Source: Clostridiales bacterium (GTDB taxonomy: Bacteria > Bacillota > Clostridia > Christensenellales > Aristaeellaceae). Taken from it: a stretch of DNA of 7,858 nucleotides. Positions 1 through 5,323 of the stretch are shown one piece after another. The translations under genes and the position numbers were made by a program. The notes beneath the pieces are model-generated. The model was not told the origin of the DNA, made no database searches, and saw only the letters and a list, made by a program, of their open reading frames with translations. Every line of letters starts with the position of its first letter. Position 1 is the stretch's first letter. The stretch covers positions 1 to 7,858 of the forward strand of contig JAAZAQ010000309.1 in the NCBI GenBank assembly GCA_012514225.1, given 5' to 3'.

Positions 1-706
1 GCAGGCTTTCAGTCAGCTGCTCCGGCGCGCCTTTCACCAGGCGGTACTGCTCATACAGGCTGTCCTTCTCCTGGCTGAACACCAGTTTCCCCCGGTCCAG
101 GAAGGTGATGTAGTCCGCCACGCGGTCCAGGTCCGAGGTGATGTGGGTGGAAAACAGGATGCTGTTCTCCTCCCTTTGCATGACCTCCAACAGCAAATCC
201 AGCATCTCCCGCCGGAAGACGGGGTCCAGCCCGGAGGTCGGCTCATCCATGATCAGCAGCTCCGCCCCGTGGCTCAAGGCCAGGGCCAGGGCGTACTTGG
301 CGCGCATGCCCTTAGACAAGGTCTTGATTTTCTGCGTTTCATCCAGGTCAAAGCGCTTCAGGTAGCCCTCGTACTGGGCCTGGTTCCACCTGGTATAGAA
401 AGGCCGGATCAGGCCGGTCATCCTGCGCATGCTCAGCTGCTCATAAAACACCGGCTCGTCATACACAATGCCCACGCGCTGCTTGATTTCCCGCTCAAAC
501 TTCACATGGTCCTGCCCGAATACCGCAATCTCTCCCGTGTCCTTGTGCATCAGGTTCATCATCAGCTTCAGGGTGGTGGTCTTGCCGGAGCCGTTGGGGC
601 CAATCAGCCCCATGATATAGCCCCGGGGCAGGCTGAAGCTCAGGCCCTGCAGCTGAAAACTTTTGAAACGCTTGCCCAGGTTTTGGATATCAAAGATGTT
701 TTCCAT
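1..706 (-). CDS. ABC transporter ATP-binding protein (YtrB/BcrA-like), 3' end cut by window edge
   Basis: This is the nucleotide-binding subunit of an ABC transporter; it would hydrolyse ATP at the inner face of the membrane to drive a permease encoded further left, outside the window. From the ATG, 235 codons are visible and the frame is still open at the edge. Walker A is GPNGSGKTT (residues 36-44), the signature is LSKGM (130-134, in place of LSGGQ), Walker B is LLIMDEPTSGLDP (150-162), and the H-loop is STHI (186-189). The usual Q-loop glutamine region reads IVYDEPVFYEQ (80-90), a variant I associate with YtrB-type ATPases. The ATG follows GGGAGG by six bases and lies one base after the stop of the GntR gene, so the two are co-transcribed and probably translationally coupled. 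Family members often have a C-terminal extension, so some tens of residues are probably missing. The ABC ATPase call is certain; the substrate is unknown. The GntR partner points to a Ytr-type cell-envelope or antibiotic-response system, which is inference. Confidence 0.93.
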   Translation of the reverse strand, partial: MENIFDIQNLGKRFKSFQLQGLSFSLPRGYIMGLIGPNGSGKTTTLKLMMNLMHKDTGEIAVFGQDHVKFEREIKQRVGIVYDEPVFYEQLSMRRMTGLIRPFYTRWNQAQYEGYLKRFDLDETQKIKTLSKGMRAKYALALALSHGAELLIMDEPTSGLDPVFRREMLDLLLEVMQREENSILFSTHITSDLDRVADYITFLDRGKLVFSQEKDSLYEQYRLVKGAPEQLTESL

Positions 707-707
707 G

Positions 708-1079
708 TCATTCCTCCCACAGAATCCGCAGCATCTGTTCAAGCTGCCCGTAATCAAGCCCCAGCATCCGCGCCTCCATCAGCGCCTCGCCCAGCCGGTC
801 CTCAATCACCTTTAAGCGCTTCTCCTGCATCAGGGCGCTGTCCTGCGCCGCCACAAAGGAGCCCTTGCCCTGGACCGAGTCGACAAAGCGTTCCTTTTCC
901 AGTTCGTCGTAGGCCTTCTTGGTCGTGATGACCGAGATGCGCAACTCCCGCGCCAGCGCCCGGATGGACGGCAGCGAATCGCCTGCCGACAGCTCGCCCT
1001 TCATGATGGCGTCCTTGATTTGCTGCGCGATCTGTTCCCAAATGGCCTGCCTGCTGTCATTGGATAGCACAATCCGCAT
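708..1079 (-). CDS. GntR-family transcriptional regulator, YtrA subfamily
   Basis: A 123-residue DNA-binding repressor. The N-terminal winged helix-turn-helix occupies about residues 10-77 and shows the GntR hallmarks: a helix with WEQIAQQIKDAI, then LPSIRALARELRIS and TTKKAYDELE for the recognition region, and the wing GKGSFVA. Only about 45 residues follow, predicted as two helices (KRLKVIEDRLGEALMEA and GQLEQMLRIL). This short tail defines the YtrA subfamily, which lacks the large ligand-binding domain of FadR or HutC types. YtrA-type regulators are normally encoded with, and repress, an ABC transporter, as here: the ATPase gene starts one base after this stop codon. The start is secured by AAGGAGGTGA, a full match to the anti-Shine-Dalgarno, with seven bases between GGAGG and ATG. 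Inverted repeats over the promoter suggest that it represses its own operon. The inducing signal is not visible. Confidence 0.94.
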   Translation of the reverse strand: MRIVLSNDSRQAIWEQIAQQIKDAIMKGELSAGDSLPSIRALARELRISVITTKKAYDELEKERFVDSVQGKGSFVAAQDSALMQEKRLKVIEDRLGEALMEARMLGLDYGQLEQMLRILWEE

Positions 1080-1083
1080 CAGG

Positions 1084-1093
1084 TCACCTCCTT
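1084..1093 (-). promoter_or_regulatory. ribosome binding site of the GntR gene
   Basis: AAGGAGGTGA on the minus strand is a full-length complement of the 16S rRNA 3' tail. It ends four bases before the ATG at 1079 and fixes that start. It lies directly next to the outer operator repeat, so a bound repressor would sit just upstream of it. Confidence 0.85.
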
Positions 1094-1094
1094 A

Positions 1095-1119
1095 ACTGTT
1101 CATGTACATCATATACAGT
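1095..1119 (-). promoter_or_regulatory. putative YtrA/GntR operator (nested inverted repeats)
   Basis: Two dyads share nearly the same place. The outer one is ACTGT at one end (1115-1119 read on the minus strand) and ACAGT at the other (1095-1099), 25 bases overall, with a further ATG/CAT pair inside. The inner one (1103-1117) is a 15-base near-palindrome, TGTAyAT-n-ATrTACA. Both cover the -10 box and the expected start of transcription. AT-rich dyads over the promoter are usual for YtrA-type GntR autoregulation. Which dyad is bound cannot be decided from sequence alone. Confidence 0.6.
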
Positions 1120-1143
1120 ATGCTCACGTGGTGCCTTTGTCAA
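1115..1143 (-). promoter_or_regulatory. sigma-A-type promoter of the GntR-ABC operon
   Basis: On the minus strand the -35 box is TTGACA (1138-1143) and the -10 box is TACTGT (1115-1120), with a 17-base spacer. The -35 is a perfect consensus; the -10 matches TATAAT less well. Transcription would start near 1108, giving a leader of about 30 bases with the strong ribosome binding site inside it. The -10 box overlaps the inverted repeats listed separately, as expected for a promoter shut by its own GntR repressor. Confidence 0.72.
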
Positions 1144-1174
1144 GCACCAAGGATAAAAAAAACGGACAATAAAA

Positions 1175-1201
1175 GCCGGGGCGCCGACACAACGCCCTGG
1201 C
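1175..1201 (-). terminator. putative second intrinsic terminator upstream of the GntR operon
   Basis: A nine-base stem (1175-1183 with 1193-1201) and a nine-base loop; one pair is a mismatch (A/C) in the minus-strand RNA. On the minus strand it is followed by TTTT (1174-1171) and, a few bases later, by a run of eight T (1156-1163). It could stop read-through from the lipoprotein gene or end a short transcript from the preceding segment, before the GntR promoter begins. It is weaker than the terminator at 1381-1411. Confidence 0.45.
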
Positions 1202-1377
1202 AGTCCTTTGACGCGTGGAAGCAATGATTCCTTCTATTGGCCTGAAGCCGGATGGTACGGGCAGCCAGCCCCCTTGCTGCGGACGGCATGACTGGGACTT
1301 GATTCCATAGCGCCGTTTCGCTTTGAGTTTATCGAATACCCGACCTGCGATGTCAAAGGCCGTATGAACCAAAGAAC
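1202..1377. other. gene-free segment, content unidentified
   Basis: I find no supportable gene, RNA family or promoter here. A minus-strand frame of about 82 codons (1124-1372) crosses it, but it has only a TTG start inside the T-tract of a terminator, no ribosome binding site, and it would run through the second terminator and the -35 box of the GntR promoter. Short dyads are present, for example GCAGC/GCTGC (1261-1265 with 1276-1280) and GGGC/GCCC, so the segment may fold. Its composition is more even than the GC-rich genes to the right. A decayed gene, a dispersed repeat or a small RNA between the two terminators all remain possible. Confidence 0.4.
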
Positions 1378-1411
1378 AAAAAATGAGCCCGGTGGCGTAC
1401 CGGGCTCATTT
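1378..1411 (-). terminator. strong intrinsic terminator of the lipoprotein transcript
   Basis: A perfect 13-base stem, AAATGAGCCCGGT (1381-1393) with ACCGGGCTCATTT (1399-1411), and a five-base loop. Read on the minus strand, the stem runs into six T (1383-1378) and then GTTCTTTGG, the classic rho-independent form. The plus-strand side has only a short T stretch inside the stem, so the terminator serves leftward transcription. It ends the lipoprotein gene and perhaps the whole cluster that begins at the promoter near 6450. Confidence 0.93.
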
Positions 1412-1490
1412 CATCCAGGCTGCTTGACTTCGACGTCCAGCTTTTGGGGTGCGGTTTCCGGACGGGCGGTCCGTGTTTGCGTCGGTTTGC

Positions 1491-2282
1491 TCAGGTGCCC
1501 TTCAGCGTGCTGCGGATGCGGTAGAACACATCGGTGTAGTCGCTGTTGTACTCGCCGGGGCCGGTGTAGTGGATGGTCAGGATGCGGCGGTTGTCCAGCA
1601 GCGCCATGTGCACCCGGCCCCTGACGATAGTGCCGTCGTGCATTTCGCCGCGGTAGGTGACGTAATAGCCCGGCTTGCCCATGAGCGTCCGCTCCGCGGT
1701 CTCGGAGACACGCCACTGGCGGTAGTTGACCTTGCCCAGGTCCGCCGCAAAGGCGCGCACGTCGGTCCGGAGATTGCCCGCGGTGTAGTTGGCGCCCGCG
1801 GGGCTGATGGTAAAGGTGAACTGGACGGAGTAATTGTCCTTCTGCTGCTCGATGGGCTCGGTGAGGACGTAGGTCTCCTGCTGGCTGTCGTCGACCGTGT
1901 AGCCGGCGACGGATTCGAAGGTGAGCCCCAGCTTGGAGGCGGTATAGGTCGCGTAGGTGAAGGCCAGCGCCTGCCGCGGCGGCGCGGAGGGCATATCGAC
2001 CGGGTCCAGCGGGATGGGCGTCGCGCCGGCGAAGACCGGGACGCCGGAGGCGTCGAAATCCGTGTCGGCGATGGGGACGCCGCCGCCCTCTTCCAGGGTG
2101 GGGTCATAGCCCTCCGGCACGCCCTCGATGACCGGCATGTCGGTCGGCGCAAGCTCAAGGGGGGATTTTTGCGCCTCGACGGTGGAGGTCGGCTGCTGCG
2201 CGGGCGCCGCAGCCTGCGGCTGGCACCCGGCCAAAAGAAGGACCGCTGCGGCCAGCAAGCCCAGCAAGACTGCCTTTTTCAT
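1491..2282 (-). CDS. small secreted lipoprotein, function unknown (possible PsbP/DcrB-like fold)
   Basis: A 263-residue protein anchored to the outer face of the membrane. It begins with a lipoprotein signal: MKK, a hydrophobic stretch, and the lipobox LLAGC with the lipidated cysteine at residue 20. Residues 21-105 are a low-complexity linker rich in Pro, Ala, Asp and Glu. From about residue 105 to the end a compact alpha/beta domain follows, with patterns such as NYSVQFTFTIS, KPGYYVTYRGE and HYTGPGEYNSDYTDVFYRI. The final RILTIHYTGP...VFYRIRSTL pattern recalls PsbP/DcrB-type domains of Gram-positive lipoproteins, but I cannot confirm this. The start is the ATG at 2282, with GGAGG eight bases upstream; an ATG further upstream at 2348 would lie inside the promoter. 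It has its own promoter and terminator, so it is probably its own unit. A coding-like frame continues past the stop (see findings). Confidence 0.85.
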   Translation of the reverse strand: MKKAVLLGLLAAAVLLLAGCQPQAAAPAQQPTSTVEAQKSPLELAPTDMPVIEGVPEGYDPTLEEGGGVPIADTDFDASGVPVFAGATPIPLDPVDMPSAPPRQALAFTYATYTASKLGLTFESVAGYTVDDSQQETYVLTEPIEQQKDNYSVQFTFTISPAGANYTAGNLRTDVRAFAADLGKVNYRQWRVSETAERTLMGKPGYYVTYRGEMHDGTIVRGRVHMALLDNRRILTIHYTGPGEYNSDYTDVFYRIRSTLKGT

Positions 2283-2290
2283 CCCATGAA

Positions 2291-2295
2291 CCTCC
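2291..2295 (-). promoter_or_regulatory. ribosome binding site deciding the lipoprotein start
   Basis: GGAGG on the minus strand lies eight bases before the ATG at 2282. It selects the start that places MKK and the lipobox at the N terminus, and rules out the in-frame ATG at 2348, which has no such site. Confidence 0.8.
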
Positions 2296-2327
2296 GTGTT
2301 CGATTCGCTCAGAAGGTTTGTAAGATG

Positions 2328-2355
2328 ATTGTAACAATTCTGCGACATATGTCAA
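2328..2355 (-). promoter_or_regulatory. promoter of the lipoprotein gene with a dyad over the -10 box
   Basis: On the minus strand TTGACA (2350-2355) and TACAAT (2328-2333) are separated by 16 bases, a near-consensus sigma-A promoter. It begins 17 bases after the yhaM stop codon. An 11-base perfect dyad, ATTGT-A-ACAAT (2328-2338), overlaps the -10 box and could be a regulator site, though an AT-rich dyad of this size may occur by chance. The expected leader is about 40 bases long. Confidence 0.75.
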
Positions 2356-2372
2356 GCGGCGGGGAAAATTTG

Positions 2373-3464
2373 TTACAGGAGCCGCTGATAGGCCTGATCG
2401 CCGTCGATGCGCCGCGAGGGGCGCCGCTCCGGCTCTGACGCGCCGCCAACTTCGTCCTGCGCTTCGTCCGCGGCGGGTGACGGGGCCTCCGCCGGGAGGG
2501 CAGCGTCCTGCGGCTCGTCCAGGTAGCGGGGGTGGTAGACGCGCCGGTCCAGCGCGAAGACGCGGTCGCTGAAGGCGCCCTGCGCGGTGCGCGCCTGCGC
2601 GGCGCGCATCTCGTTGAGGCGGGAATCCAGCAGGTCCAGCCAGCTGAGCACCTCCGCCTCCGGGAACATCGGCGGCTTGGGGCTGCCGTACTCCGGAATG
2701 CCGTGATGGCTTAAAATCATGTGGGAGAGCAGCAGCACGTATTCCTCGTCCTCCGGGAAGCCCAGGGTGCGGGCGGCTTCCCGCAGGTCGGAGACGCCGG
2801 TGACGATATGGCCCAGCAGCAGGCCTTCGCGGGAATACTCCGTCACGCTGCCCAGCGGGTTGGCTAGCATCTCGCCCAGCTTGCCCAGGTCGTGCACGAT
2901 GACCCCGGCGTAGACGAGGTCCCGGTCCAGGTAGGGGTAGCAATCGCAGATGGCGCGGGCGGCCGCGAGCATGTCCGTCAGATGGTGCAGCAGGCCGCTG
3001 CGTTCAGCGTGGTGCATGCTCTGCGCGGCGGGGTAGTACTGGATTTTCTCCTCCTCCCGGCGGACCAGCTCGGAGGTGAGCGCCTTTAAGACGGGATTTG
3101 CCATGCCCTCGATGAAGGCGGTCAATTCCCCGTACATCTCGGAGGCCGGGCGCGGCGCGGCGGGCACCAGCTGCGAGAGGTCCACCCCGTCGCTTTCAAT
3201 GGCTTCGCGCATGCGCTCGATTTTCATCTGCAGCCGGCCGTTGTACTCGTTGACCAGGGCGCGCACCTGGAGCACCGTGCCGGGCGCGGGGGCGTCCTCG
3301 TCGCTGTTCCAGACCTTGGCGTTGATGTCCCGGGTGGCGTCCGCCAGGGTGATGTCCAGGTAGGGGTCCCCGTTTTTGTTGACGCGCTTTTCAGAGGCCT
3401 TCACGATGAGGAAGCCCTCGAAACGCTGGTCCTTGACGAGCTGGCTGACTTTATCCTGGTTCAT
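2373..3464 (-). CDS. yhaM: 3'-5' exoribonuclease YhaM family (OB-fold plus HD domain)
   Basis: A 363-residue cytoplasmic nuclease. In Bacillus and Staphylococcus, YhaM (Cbf1) trims RNA, and some DNA, from the 3' end using metal ions. Residues 1-85 form an OB-fold nucleic-acid-binding domain (FEGFLIVKASEKRVNKNG, YLDITLADATRDINAKVW). Residues 145-310 form the HD domain: HH at 151-152, HH at 160-161, the catalytic HD at 191-192 (IVHDLGK), H248, and HH at 253-254 (LSHHGIPEYGS). Metal-binding residues therefore look intact. Residues 317-350 are an acidic, Pro/Ala-rich linker followed by a short basic end, longer than the roughly 314-residue Bacillus protein. The ATG shares ATGA with the dnaB stop, and only a weak GGAG lies upstream at long spacing, so translation is probably coupled to dnaB. 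Cbf1 was first described as binding a plasmid replication enhancer, which makes pairing with dnaB interesting. Confidence 0.9.
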   Translation of the reverse strand: MNQDKVSQLVKDQRFEGFLIVKASEKRVNKNGDPYLDITLADATRDINAKVWNSDEDAPAPGTVLQVRALVNEYNGRLQMKIERMREAIESDGVDLSQLVPAAPRPASEMYGELTAFIEGMANPVLKALTSELVRREEEKIQYYPAAQSMHHAERSGLLHHLTDMLAAARAICDCYPYLDRDLVYAGVIVHDLGKLGEMLANPLGSVTEYSREGLLLGHIVTGVSDLREAARTLGFPEDEEYVLLLSHMILSHHGIPEYGSPKPPMFPEAEVLSWLDLLDSRLNEMRAAQARTAQGAFSDRVFALDRRVYHPRYLDEPQDAALPAEAPSPAADEAQDEVGGASEPERRPSRRIDGDQAYQRLL

Positions 3465-4816
3465 GATTCGCCGACGTTCTCCAATCTGTCCTCAAAGAGG
3501 GTGTATTCCTGGCGCCAGGTCAGTTTGACGGTGGCCAGGGGGCCGTTGCGCTGCTTGGCGATGATGACCTCCGCCTCGCCGGGGTCGCCTTCCTCCTGGT
3601 CGTAATAGTACGGCCGGTGCAGGAACATGACGACGTCGGCGTCCTGCTCGATGGAGCCGGAATCGCGCAGGTCGCTGAGCACGGGGCGGGTGCTGCCGGT
3701 GCGCCGGACGTTGGCGCGGGAGAGCTGGGCGCAGGCCATCAGGGGCACCTTCAATTCCAGCGCGATGCCCTTGAGCTTGCGGGAAATCTCGCTGACCTCC
3801 AGCTGCCGGTTCTCGCTGCGCCCGTCCGCGCTCATCAGCTGCATATAGTCCACCACGATCAGGTCCAGCCCCCGCTCCGTCATCAGCCGGCGGCAGCGGC
3901 TGCGCAGCTGGGCGGGCGTCAGGGAGGAGCTGTCGTCCAGGTACATCTTCGTTTCCGACAGGGGGCCCAGGGCGAGGGACAGCCGCTCCCAGTCCTTGGC
4001 GCCCAGCGCGCCGGAGCGCACGCTCTGCATGTCCACCCGCGCGTCGGCGCACAGCAGGCGCAGGGCGATCTGCTCCTTGGGCATCTCCAGGCTGAAGACG
4101 GCGACGGACTTGCCGCGCCGCGCCGCGTGGGCGGCGACGTTCATGGCGAAGGAGGTCTTGCCCATGCTGGGGCGCGCGCCGACCATGACCAGCTCGCCCC
4201 CGTGAAGCCCGGTGAGCAGCCGGTCCAGGTAGCTGAAGCCCGTCGGAACCCCGGCGATCTGGCCCTTGGTGCGGACCAGCTCCTCGATTTGCGACAGGGT
4301 CTTCTTCATCACCTCGCGGATGGGGGTCAGCTGCTCGGAGCCCGTCCGCTTCATGACGATGTCGAACACCGCCTTTTCGGCGTACAGCAGGGTTTCGTCC
4401 AGCCCCAGGCGCTCGTCGTAACAGACGCGGGAAATCTCCGCCGAGGCTGAAATCAGCCTGCGCAGGGTGGATTTCTCCAGCACGATTTCGACGTAATGGC
4501 GCAGGTAGGCCGAGGTGGGGACAGAGCGGATGAGGCCGATCAGGTACTCCGTGCCGCCCACGCCGTCCAGGGCGCCCACGCGGGTCAATTCCACGTCCAT
4601 GGTCACCAGGTCCACGCTGCGGGCCTGGGAAAACAGCTGCGCCATGGCCTTGAACAGGGCGGCGTGCTGCGGGAGGAAAAAATCCTCTGCCTGCAGGGTT
4701 TCCATGACCTGCATCAGCGCGGCGGGGTCCTGCAGGGACGCGCCGAGCACGGCGCGCTCCGCCTCGACGCTGTGGGGAAGCGCGCGGACCGGGCTGTCCG
4801 CCGGATATGCCGTCAT
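3461..4816 (-). CDS. dnaB: replicative DNA helicase DnaB (DnaC of Bacillus)
   Basis: The hexameric 5'-3' helicase that unwinds the parental strands at the replication fork and contacts primase. From the ATG it is 451 residues, normal for the family. The N-terminal primase-interacting domain spans about residues 10-115 (LPHSVEAERAVLGASLQDP). A linker with RTKGQIAGVPTGFSYLDRLL precedes the RecA-like motor. Walker A is GARPSMGKT (213-221), followed by SLEMPKEQ; Walker B is LIVVDYMQLM (319-328); later motifs include AQLSRANVRR, LSDLRDSGSIEQDADVV and the C-terminal KQRNGP. All catalytic features look intact. I prefer the ATG at 4816, preceded by AGGTG at six bases, over an in-frame GTG at 4825, which has no suitably placed ribosome binding site. 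The gene follows rplI after 36 bases and overlaps yhaM by four. This neighbourhood is the standard Firmicutes yybS-rplI-dnaB cluster. Confidence 0.97.
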   Translation of the reverse strand: MTAYPADSPVRALPHSVEAERAVLGASLQDPAALMQVMETLQAEDFFLPQHAALFKAMAQLFSQARSVDLVTMDVELTRVGALDGVGGTEYLIGLIRSVPTSAYLRHYVEIVLEKSTLRRLISASAEISRVCYDERLGLDETLLYAEKAVFDIVMKRTGSEQLTPIREVMKKTLSQIEELVRTKGQIAGVPTGFSYLDRLLTGLHGGELVMVGARPSMGKTSFAMNVAAHAARRGKSVAVFSLEMPKEQIALRLLCADARVDMQSVRSGALGAKDWERLSLALGPLSETKMYLDDSSSLTPAQLRSRCRRLMTERGLDLIVVDYMQLMSADGRSENRQLEVSEISRKLKGIALELKVPLMACAQLSRANVRRTGSTRPVLSDLRDSGSIEQDADVVMFLHRPYYYDQEEGDPGEAEVIIAKQRNGPLATVKLTWRQEYTLFEDRLENVGES

Positions 4817-4839
4817 CTCAAGCACCTGCCAAACGCCAT
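4813..4839 (-). CDS. putative 8-codon leader frame coupled to dnaB
   Basis: The minus strand reads ATG to TGA over 27 bases, encoding MAFGRCLR. The frame begins four bases after GGAGG (4844-4848), the best ribosome binding site in the rplI-dnaB gap. Its TGA overlaps the dnaB ATG as ATGA, so a ribosome finishing this peptide would sit on the dnaB start. The GGAGG is 27 bases from the dnaB ATG, too far to serve it directly. I infer translational coupling. It could also be chance or the relic of an older dnaB start put out of frame. Confidence 0.35.
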   Translation of the reverse strand: MAFGRCLR

Positions 4840-4843
4840 GGTT

Positions 4844-4849
4844 CCTCCA
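4844..4849 (-). promoter_or_regulatory. ribosome binding site in the rplI-dnaB gap, not placed for dnaB
   Basis: TGGAGG on the minus strand is the only strong Shine-Dalgarno match in the gap. It stands four bases from the ATG of the 8-codon frame, but 18 and 27 bases from the GTG and ATG candidates of dnaB. Confidence 0.55.
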
Positions 4850-4852
4850 GAA

Positions 4853-5299
4853 TCAAAGGGGCGTGACGCTCACGGTCATCAGCGCCTTGACGCCCGCATA
4901 GAGGGAAACGGTCACCTCGGTCTCCCCGACGGAGCGGATGGGCTCCGCCAGCTCGATTTTCCGCTTGTCCATCTGCACGCCGTGCTGGGCGTTGAGCGCG
5001 TCGGCGATTTCCTGCCCGGTGATGCTGCCGTAGAGCCGGCCCTTTTCGCCGCACTTCGCCTGAAGGCGGATGACCTTGCCCTTGAGCTTCGCGGCCAGCG
5101 CCTCCGCCTCCTGGCGGCGGGCCAGCTCCTTCGCGCGCTCCTGCTCGTTGCGGCGCTCCACCTCGCGAACGGCGGCGGGCGTCGCCTCCATCGCCAGCTT
5201 CTTGGGGAAGAGGAAATTGCGCGCGTAACCGTCGGACACGCTGATAATCTGGTTCTTCTTCCCGCTTCCGGGCACGTCCTGCAACAAAATGACCTTCAT
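4853..5299 (-). CDS. rplI: 50S ribosomal protein bL9
   Basis: A 148-residue protein of the large ribosomal subunit that binds 23S rRNA near the base of the L1 stalk and reaches toward the next ribosome. The small N-domain (residues 1-50) has the family signature [16 protein letters not shown]...[17 protein letters not shown] long, highly charged helix follows (about 41-75, [25 protein letters not shown]), then the C-domain (78-148) with [20 protein letters not shown]. Length and domain order match bacterial L9. The start has GGAGG seven bases upstream. It lies 24 bases downstream of yybS and 36 upstream of dnaB, its usual place in Firmicutes. No oddities are visible. Confidence 0.98.
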   Translation of the reverse strand: MKVILLQDVPGSGKKNQIISVSDGYARNFLFPKKLAMEATPAAVREVERRNEQERAKELARRQEAEALAAKLKGKVIRLQAKCGEKGRLYGSITGQEIADALNAQHGVQMDKRKIELAEPIRSVGETEVTVSLYAGVKALMTVSVTPL

Positions 5300-5323
5300 G
5301 CCAAGACCTCCTCCTCGCTTACC

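Noticed and set aside
1130..1148. GGTGC/GCACC dyad around the -35 box of the GntR promoter
   Set aside because: Five-base arms around the -35 element; probably chance, and the dyads over the -10 box explain regulation better.
1124..1372. Minus-strand frame of 82 codons in the intergenic region
   Set aside because: It starts with TTG in a terminator T-tract, has no ribosome binding site, and runs through a second hairpin and the -35 box of the GntR promoter. Kept only as an unexplained segment.
2283..2348. Upstream ATG extending the lipoprotein by 22 residues
   Set aside because: That ATG lies between the -35 and -10 boxes and would hide the signal peptide; the ATG at 2282 has a good ribosome binding site.
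1449..2438. Long plus-strand frame of 329 codons opposite the lipoprotein gene
   Set aside because: It is antisense to a gene with a lipobox, ribosome binding site, promoter and terminator. GC-rich codons leave the opposite frame open by chance, and its translation is low-complexity.
3617..4450. Plus-strand frame of 277 codons opposite dnaB
   Set aside because: It is the antisense shadow of the conserved helicase motor domain, with no recognisable motifs.
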